Below, piece after piece: positions 58,551 through 64,000 of a stretch of DNA of 64,000 nucleotides. Both the position numbers and the translations under genes were made by a program. This DNA is from Paragorgia papillata (Eukaryota > Cnidaria > Anthozoa > Scleralcyonacea > Coralliidae): positions 451,501 to 515,500 of the forward strand of contig JAWNZC010000176.1 of assembly GCA_035771165.1 (NCBI GenBank). The letters run 5' to 3'. The notes beneath the pieces are model-generated. The model saw only the letters and a list, made by a program, of their open reading frames with translations, was not told the DNA's origin and searched no databases. Each line of letters opens with the position of its first letter. Within the stretch, counting starts at the first letter, position 1.

Positions 58551-58733
58551 TAGACCTTATTCCAAAATGGTCGCCGAATTATTATTCGTTTATGTGCATA
58601 TAAATTAGCCCTTATGACCTCGGTTAAAAGTAAAAATTATTTTGAATTTCCCACATGAAAACGAGTTCATAAGGGCTATTTTATATGTATATAAAAGAAT
58701 TTTAATTTGACGGGCATTTTGGAATAAGGTCTA
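58551..58733. mobile_element. 183-bp MITE with TA target
   Basis: TAGACCTTATTCCAAAATGG at the left and complement (CATTTTGGAATAAGGTCTA) at the right. The outermost TA on each side can be read as a TA duplication, as in Tc1/mariner-type elements. Noncoding. Confidence 0.75.
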
Positions 58734-58759
58734 TAAGTTTTTTACATAAGCAAAGTTAA

Positions 58760-59075
58760 ATCCGCTAATAAATTTGCATCTATGGAAAACATGATCAATT
58801 ACATAAGATTTGCACGTAGCGCAAAAACGTTAGCAAATTCCGCCTTTGCAATAAATTTGCAAACTTTGCAAACATTTGTGCAAAGTTTGAACTTTGCAAC
58901 AAATTTGCAATGACTTTGCAACCGGCGGCTCTACGGCAATCGCCAAATCCGCACCGGTTGCAAAGTTGACGGCAATTTCCAACTTTGCATATGTGCAAAT
59001 CTGGCCATACGCGTGCAAAGTTGATGTTTGCAACAACTTTGTCATTAAATTTGCAAATGTGCAAATCAATTTTTT
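58760..59075. repeat. right subterminal AATTTGCA repeat tract
   Basis: Same ATTTGCA/TTTGCAAA words as at 47080-47440, in mirrored arrangement, leading to the right TIR. One GC-rich patch (CCGGCGGCTCTACGGCAATC) interrupts them. Confidence 0.8.
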
Positions 59076-59084
59076 CGTCCCGTG

Positions 59085-59093
59085 TATGTTAAA
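59085..59093 (+). pseudogene. KDZ-type transposase, exon D, 3' remnant
   Basis: TAT (repeat of 47056-47058) then GTTAAA followed by a donor-like GTAAATAG. Inferred only from the position of the insertion and the reading frame; no later exon was found downstream. Confidence 0.45.
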
Positions 59094-59204
59094 GTAAATA
59101 GACTTTTTTAGTTTGTATTTCTGACTATGTGTATGGTACATGTTTTGTGAATGTTTATTTGTGAAGAGAAGAATCATACATTTTTGGACTTAGATATTCT
59201 TTTT

Positions 59205-60080
59205 ATTCTTCTTGTCTCAGGGATTTATGATGATGGTAAAAAAACCAGAACAAAATATGATGTTTGACGATGTCAACTAAACTCTGTCATGTGTAGTAAA
59301 TATGCTACCCCACATAGGCAGTATGGCCAAAAATCGCCCCATTTTATTAGTGAAAGAAATATTTAACCAATTCAGCTGAAATTTGGATATCACACTTGTC
59401 TCAGGGATTTATGATGATCGTAAAAAAATCAGAACAAAATATGATGTTAGACAATGTCAACTAAACTCTGTCATGTGCAGTGAATATGCTACCCCACATA
59501 GGCAGTATATGGCCAAAAATCGCCCTATTTTACAAGTGAAAGAAATATTTAACCAATTCAGCTGAAATTTGGATATCATACTTGTCTCAGGGATTTTATG
59601 ATGATGGTAAAAAAACCAGAACAAAATATGATGTTAGATAATGTCAACTAAACTCTGTCATGTGTAGTAAATATGCTACCCCACATAGGCAGTATGACCA
59701 AAAATCGCCCCATTTTACAAGTGAAAGAAATATTTAACCAATTCAGCTGAAATTTGGATATCATACTTGTCTCAGGGATTTATGATGATGGTAAACAAAT
59801 CAGAACAAAATATGATGTTAGACAATGGACAGGGACAATGTGAACTAAACTCTGTCATGTGTTGGTGAATATGCTACCCCCATTTTACAAGCAAAAGAAA
59901 TATTTAACTAATTTAGCTGAAATTTGGATATCATACTTATCTCAGAGAATTATGATGTTGGTAAAAAGATCAGAATAAAATATGATGTTAGACAATGTGA
60001 ACTAAGCTGTGTCATGTGTCATGAATATGGACAAGAGAAAGAAAAACTTAACTGGCAACTTGACTGAAATTTTGATATGA
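59205..60080. repeat. ~185-bp minisatellite, about 4.7 copies
   Basis: Units start CTTGTCTCAGGGATTTATGA at 59211, 59395, 59581 and 59766, and a diverged CTTATCTCAGAGAAT at 59936, giving spacings of 184, 186, 185 and 170. Each contains GAACAAAATATGATGTT, CATATGCTACCCCACATAGG-type words and AATTCAGCTGAAATTTGG. It probably lies in a KDZ intron or downstream of the gene. No coding potential. Confidence 0.93.
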
Positions 60081-62965
60081 TAATTACTATTATTGTAAGT
60101 TAAGAAAATTTGAAAAATTGAAATAAAACTACAAAAAAACAACCTTAGAATATATCTCAAACACACAATGTTTTGAAGATTATGAATTATGTAAATGTTA
60201 AGAGACAACGCATTAAAAGGGAATTGAACCCTCTTCAGGAAAATTTATCCCTGATCTTACCAAGATAATGCAAATAAATAAATTATGTACTATATATGAA
60301 ATACCAAAATGTAGATCATATCTGACAATCTTACCAGTCAGGTTAAGTATACACATTATGTTTTCTCAAGTCTCACTGCAGTTGAGAACTGTTTTGACAA
60401 AACAAACATCACAATTCTGTTCATATGTTGTTGCTGTTCATATGTTGTTGCTGTTCAAATAATTGTCATCAGATCATAAAGAAAAACAACAAGGTACTTG
60501 TTCTTTCTATAAAACTTAAATTATAGTCATAGATTTCTAAATAAATCCATATCTATTGTTTTTCCACTGAATGAAATTTCTCTCATCTTCAACACTGAAA
60601 GCCCTGCCCACATGAATAATAATTAATTATATATGGTTTAGACTGGGTTTCCAAATACACACGGACATCTATCATGGCTGTGATAATAAATATCTGATAA
60701 TATATTGTGAGCTTACATTCATTCATTTCACTGTAGTTTAATATACTATACATCCATTCATGTTTAAGATTATTGTACCAGCCATAAAAATATAGGAACC
60801 CTTGTATAAGTAATACAGCAGTTATGTGCAATGCCATGCATAATCATCTGCAATACACAATCAAATGTAGACTGTGATCCACACGTAATCTGCAATATTA
60901 CCCAATAAAGTTAATTTACCAGACGTAAAAACTATAATATTCAACACTGGAATTCATATAGTACATGTGAGGATCTAGTTCTCGTATTGCATGTTTGCAG
61001 CTTTCATGAACCATATTATATTTGATGACCTGACAAAAATAAGCTTAAATTAAATACAGTATACGTAGGCAGAATACATAGTTGGGGTTAAATATATTTA
61101 CTAAACTTGTACAAATCATGGTTTGCCATTTAGAATGCCTTTGTACTGTATAATAATTTCTTTAATTTCTATAATGTCTTTCTATTATAATTGTGCAGAT
61201 ATAAGGATAAGAATAATCTGAGAGTTGTTATAAATACCCTTGAAAGTTGCTGCACAATTTCTTATATAATTCTCGATCAAGTGATCAACAAGACAACAAA
61301 TTAAGAAACCTCTGCGGAGGCCGTCTTGTGCTGTAACCACGGCTGTACTAGCGCTGTACCAGAGTTTCAACTTGATGGGACCAATAGATTTTCACAATCT
61401 TCACGCTGCAATTGGCTTTTCATGGAATGGAAATATAACATATTAGTACACCATGTAGGCGATTTATGAACGTCGACGATCGGTTCTATTTGCTCGTCAT
61501 TCTAGTCTATTTGCTCCTCAGTGCCCTGTATTTGCTTGTTACATATAAGGCAAGCTATTCCATATATGGTAAACGTACTAGATGTACAAATTGTCTTAAC
61601 TGACCAAACATCGCGGGCGCATTTGCTCTGTTTCTTTATTTTTGTTCGAAATGAGGTTCGTTCAGCTTTGAATGTTTTGTTAGCTGAAATATTTGGTAAG
61701 CTGAAGAAGAGAAACCTTGGCGATTTAAAATTGGTTGTGATGACTTTCATGTGAGCTATATATTCCTATGATCGGAGTTATGGAAACCTTGGATTATTCG
61801 AAGAGAATATGCAACAAACAGGGTTTTTCGTTTCGATGTGCATTTTGTTTGTGTCGACAAACTGTATAAACAGCAAAATACTACTAAAAGGTGAGTTGAA
61901 GTATCTAGATCATATGTTTATCTTTAAAAATACAGTGTGAATTGTTAATATTCAAGCCCACTTGACGGTGTAAATTTATCGCCTAGTTGCTTAATATCCT
62001 AAAAACAGTTAAAATCACTGCTTTTGAACGAGCCATAGTTAAAAATTTAGCCCTTTGCCACCCAAATTTTATTCTCTTAAACTATCCATAGTTCTTTGCT
62101 CCATCCACTGAAATAGATGACAATGTCCGGAAAAATCGAAAACGAACTGAATCTTGTGCACTTTCGCCTGTCCATAGGAAATTGCGATAACAGTCGGCTT
62201 AGGAAATGTGCTTGAATTACCGTATATTGTTTGTTAATCGTCTAAATGAAACTTGACAACTGCTTACAGGTTCTTGCAGTATGACTAAAACCAGTCTGTT
62301 TAAGAATCAACTGCATTTCCGAAGCCTAGGCGAACTGTAAAGTTTGCCCATTTTCGGTACACAATTTTGTCAGCTATAAAAAGCGACGAAAGCCAATAAA
62401 TTTAAATTTTCGCCTATGCCACCAAATTTTTTTTCTATCAAGGTATGCCCTCGATCCTAATTATTAACATGGTACCAGTGTCTGAGTTTTAAAAAATCGT
62501 AAACACTCTGATTTTACGCTTTGAATTCGAGTCACTTGGAGCCGCCATTTTGGATTTGGGACTTTCGCTGGTGGCAGTGGCGTCAGTACGTGAAGTGTTG
62601 AAAGCAGGTTCAAACTGGCATCCGCAACTGTGAACACAGAAACGGTAGAAATCATTTTGGCACTCAAATTATTATTATTAATTAATGAACAACGACTTAC
62701 AAAAATAAATACAGTTTTATATATCTTATAAAATTTAATATATACATACAGTTAATAAATTTAAATGTGATGTCAATTTGTGATTGTTATTCAAGATGCA
62801 TTAAAAATGCTTTCAATATTACAGATTCATTATTAAATATTGCTTGTTTTAAACATTTGCAAATAATATACATAGTACAAATAAAAAGGATTATGTAAAT
62901 TACAATAAAGAACTTTAAATGGATTTATGAAATAATAATAATTAACATCATGCGATGTGTATGTG
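60081..62965. other. unassigned AT-rich sequence
   Basis: Short frames only (for example 61502-61750 minus and 61521-61754 plus, which overlap), none with a recognised domain. CCAAAATGGCGGCTCC (complement, near 62540-62555) resembles a 5' untranslated or promoter-proximal sequence, but no gene could be built from it. Confidence 0.4.
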
Positions 62966-64000
62966 TTGTTCCACAGGTCCCTTGGGGCTAGTGGATTTGA
63001 TACCCCCAGTAGAACCCCTTGGCTAAGTTAATGTGCGTAGTGGCTCAGAGCTCATTCGTGTACTGACTGCCGTACGTGACGCTTTCGCTACCAAGAGGCT
63101 GCTTGTCTCTGTGCTGTTTGTCTCTGTGCTGTTTCTCGAATTTCTCGGGTTCTGTCTAAGACTACCGTCAGCTATTTACCCGTCCACAGCGTTGTTGGCA
63201 GATAAGTGGGAAACGCTGCCATAAAACTAGGGTTTCCTTGCCCTTTGCTGGTCGTGCTTCGTCGCTTGATATGCTGCCGTAGACTTTGGCTCAACTGGCT
63301 CTTCACTCCGACCGGTTTATGCCGGTTGTATGGTTTGTACACTAGCTGTAGCTTAGCTTTCAGACGTTTTTAGCTGTGGCTCATTGCCACGTTTGTGCTT
63401 AAATTATCAGTTTTTGTCGCGTCTAATCGATTTGCTGCAATTTTTATATGCTGCTGTTTTGCCGCTATAGCTTGCTTGTCTTCAGTTCCGTGGCGTGTTC
63501 AGTTGTTCGTTCTCTCCACAGTTATTACCGGAGAATTTTATTGTTCACAGACCGCTACTTGGTCTGTGGTGCTGTTTGCACTTCCCTTACCGCTTGTTCG
63601 TTGCGTTTTGAGCTATAGCCTTCTCGAAGGAGACTGTTTCTTCTGGTCCTCGGCGCAGTTCAATCAGCTTGTGTTTCTGAGCTAAGCGTTTGTAGGTTTG
63701 ACCGGCTCGTAGCATATGCTAGCTGTTCAGATCTCAGTACTGTTCCGTTCTGGCGTACAAGTTCGAAAGGCCATACGTTTTGTCAAGTCGTTGGACGCCC
63801 TAATTTGGGATAAATTACCAGGTGAGTCGAGTCGAGTCGTTTGATTTTATCTAAATATTGCCTGGCCTGTTCTATACTGCCGTCCGCACTGGGGCTAGTT
63901 ATTCTTCGCTGGCAATTTGCTGTACTATTATTTGGTAAATCCTTTATAGGGCTTCCTTAGCGTTATCGTACTCTGCATGCTCTATTAAGTTGTCTTTTCG
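62966..64000. other. pyrimidine-rich, GC-richer segment, unknown
   Basis: Composition changes near 62966: the plus strand becomes T/C- and G-rich (CTGTTTGTCTCTGTGCTGTT, a 15-bp tandem pair at 63105-63135) without stop-free long frames; the longest, 63395-63685, gives an unconvincing hydrophobic protein. It could be an untranslated leader or LTR-like part of a retroelement that continues past the window; unsupported. Confidence 0.3.

Larger units (their letters stand above)
47059..59084. mobile_element. 12.0-kb TIR element swollen with satellite DNA
   Basis: The left end CACGGGACGAAAAAATGAAA and the right end (complement of CACGGGACGAAAAAATTGAT) are followed on both sides by long tracts of ATTTGCA/TTTGCAAA words. 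TAT is present on both sides (47056-47058 and 59085-59087), a 3-bp target duplication. The interior contains no recognised transposase: it is AATTTGCA subterminal repeats, an AATC microsatellite, two large pentamer satellites, a TA-flanked MITE and unassigned AT-rich sequence. CAC-starting ends with 2-3-bp duplications would suit the CMC group, but this is inference. Confidence 0.7.

Noticed and set aside
59205..60080. ~185-bp repeats as a possible array of small RNA genes
   Set aside because: No internal promoter boxes or stable conserved fold could be seen; units decay gradually like a minisatellite.
63395..63685. 96-codon hydrophobic ORF as a membrane protein
   Set aside because: Hydrophobicity follows from the T/C-rich strand; no good start context or family similarity.

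Overview
The window is eukaryotic, intron-bearing, AT-rich and repeat-dominated. I infer a cnidarian, probably an anthozoan such as a stony coral. The evidence is the mix of gene and transposon families (KDZ transposase, Penelope-like reverse transcriptase, Ty3/Gypsy-like gag, RecQ-like helicase and HECT E3 fragments, a TNFR-like exon) and the many short inverted-repeat elements beginning TAGCCTG. No intact single-copy host gene is visible; almost every coding segment is a fragment, a frameshifted copy or part of a transposon.

Layout. 1-5213: a 2.65-kb segment in direct tandem duplicate, noncoding, with inverted pairs and a ~44-bp minisatellite. 5214-14965 and 29156-38953: the two arms of a ~9.75-kb near-identical inverted repeat around a 14.2-kb spacer. 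Each arm carries a HECT-type E3 ligase fragment, a gag zinc-knuckle fragment and several terminal-inverted-repeat (TIR) elements. 14966-22978: 2.4 tandem copies of a 3.38-kb unit holding a TNFR-like cysteine-rich exon, a Penelope-like RT remnant and a frameshifted ankyrin segment. 22979-29948: a gag fragment split by a 6.2-kb element with TAGCC/TGGCC ends that contains a broken RecQ-like helicase ORF and other nested elements. 38954-45315: a zinc-ribbon first exon (minus strand) whose splice phase fits the HECT fragment of the right arm, then a dense nest of TIR elements. 45683-47058, resuming at 59085: an intron-containing KDZ transposase gene interrupted by a 12.0-kb insertion (47059-59084). 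That insertion is mostly pentamer satellite (TGTGC/TGTTG/TATTG at 49.7-50.8 kb, TCTTG at 51.7-57.4 kb). 59.2-60.1 kb: a ~185-bp minisatellite. 60.1-64 kb: no recognised feature.

The most interesting signal is a group of elements with ends TAGCC...GGCTA that repeatedly show 9-bp target-site duplications (five scored directly, three of them perfect and recent-looking near 41-42 kb). The larger element carrying the RecQ-like ORF shares these end and target properties. The second is the architecture itself: an inverted duplication whose donor arm can be argued from exon phase, and a satellite-swollen insertion whose empty site can be read in a transposase exon. The very long open frames at 49.5-57.5 kb are a property of stop-free pentamer repeats and are not annotated as genes.
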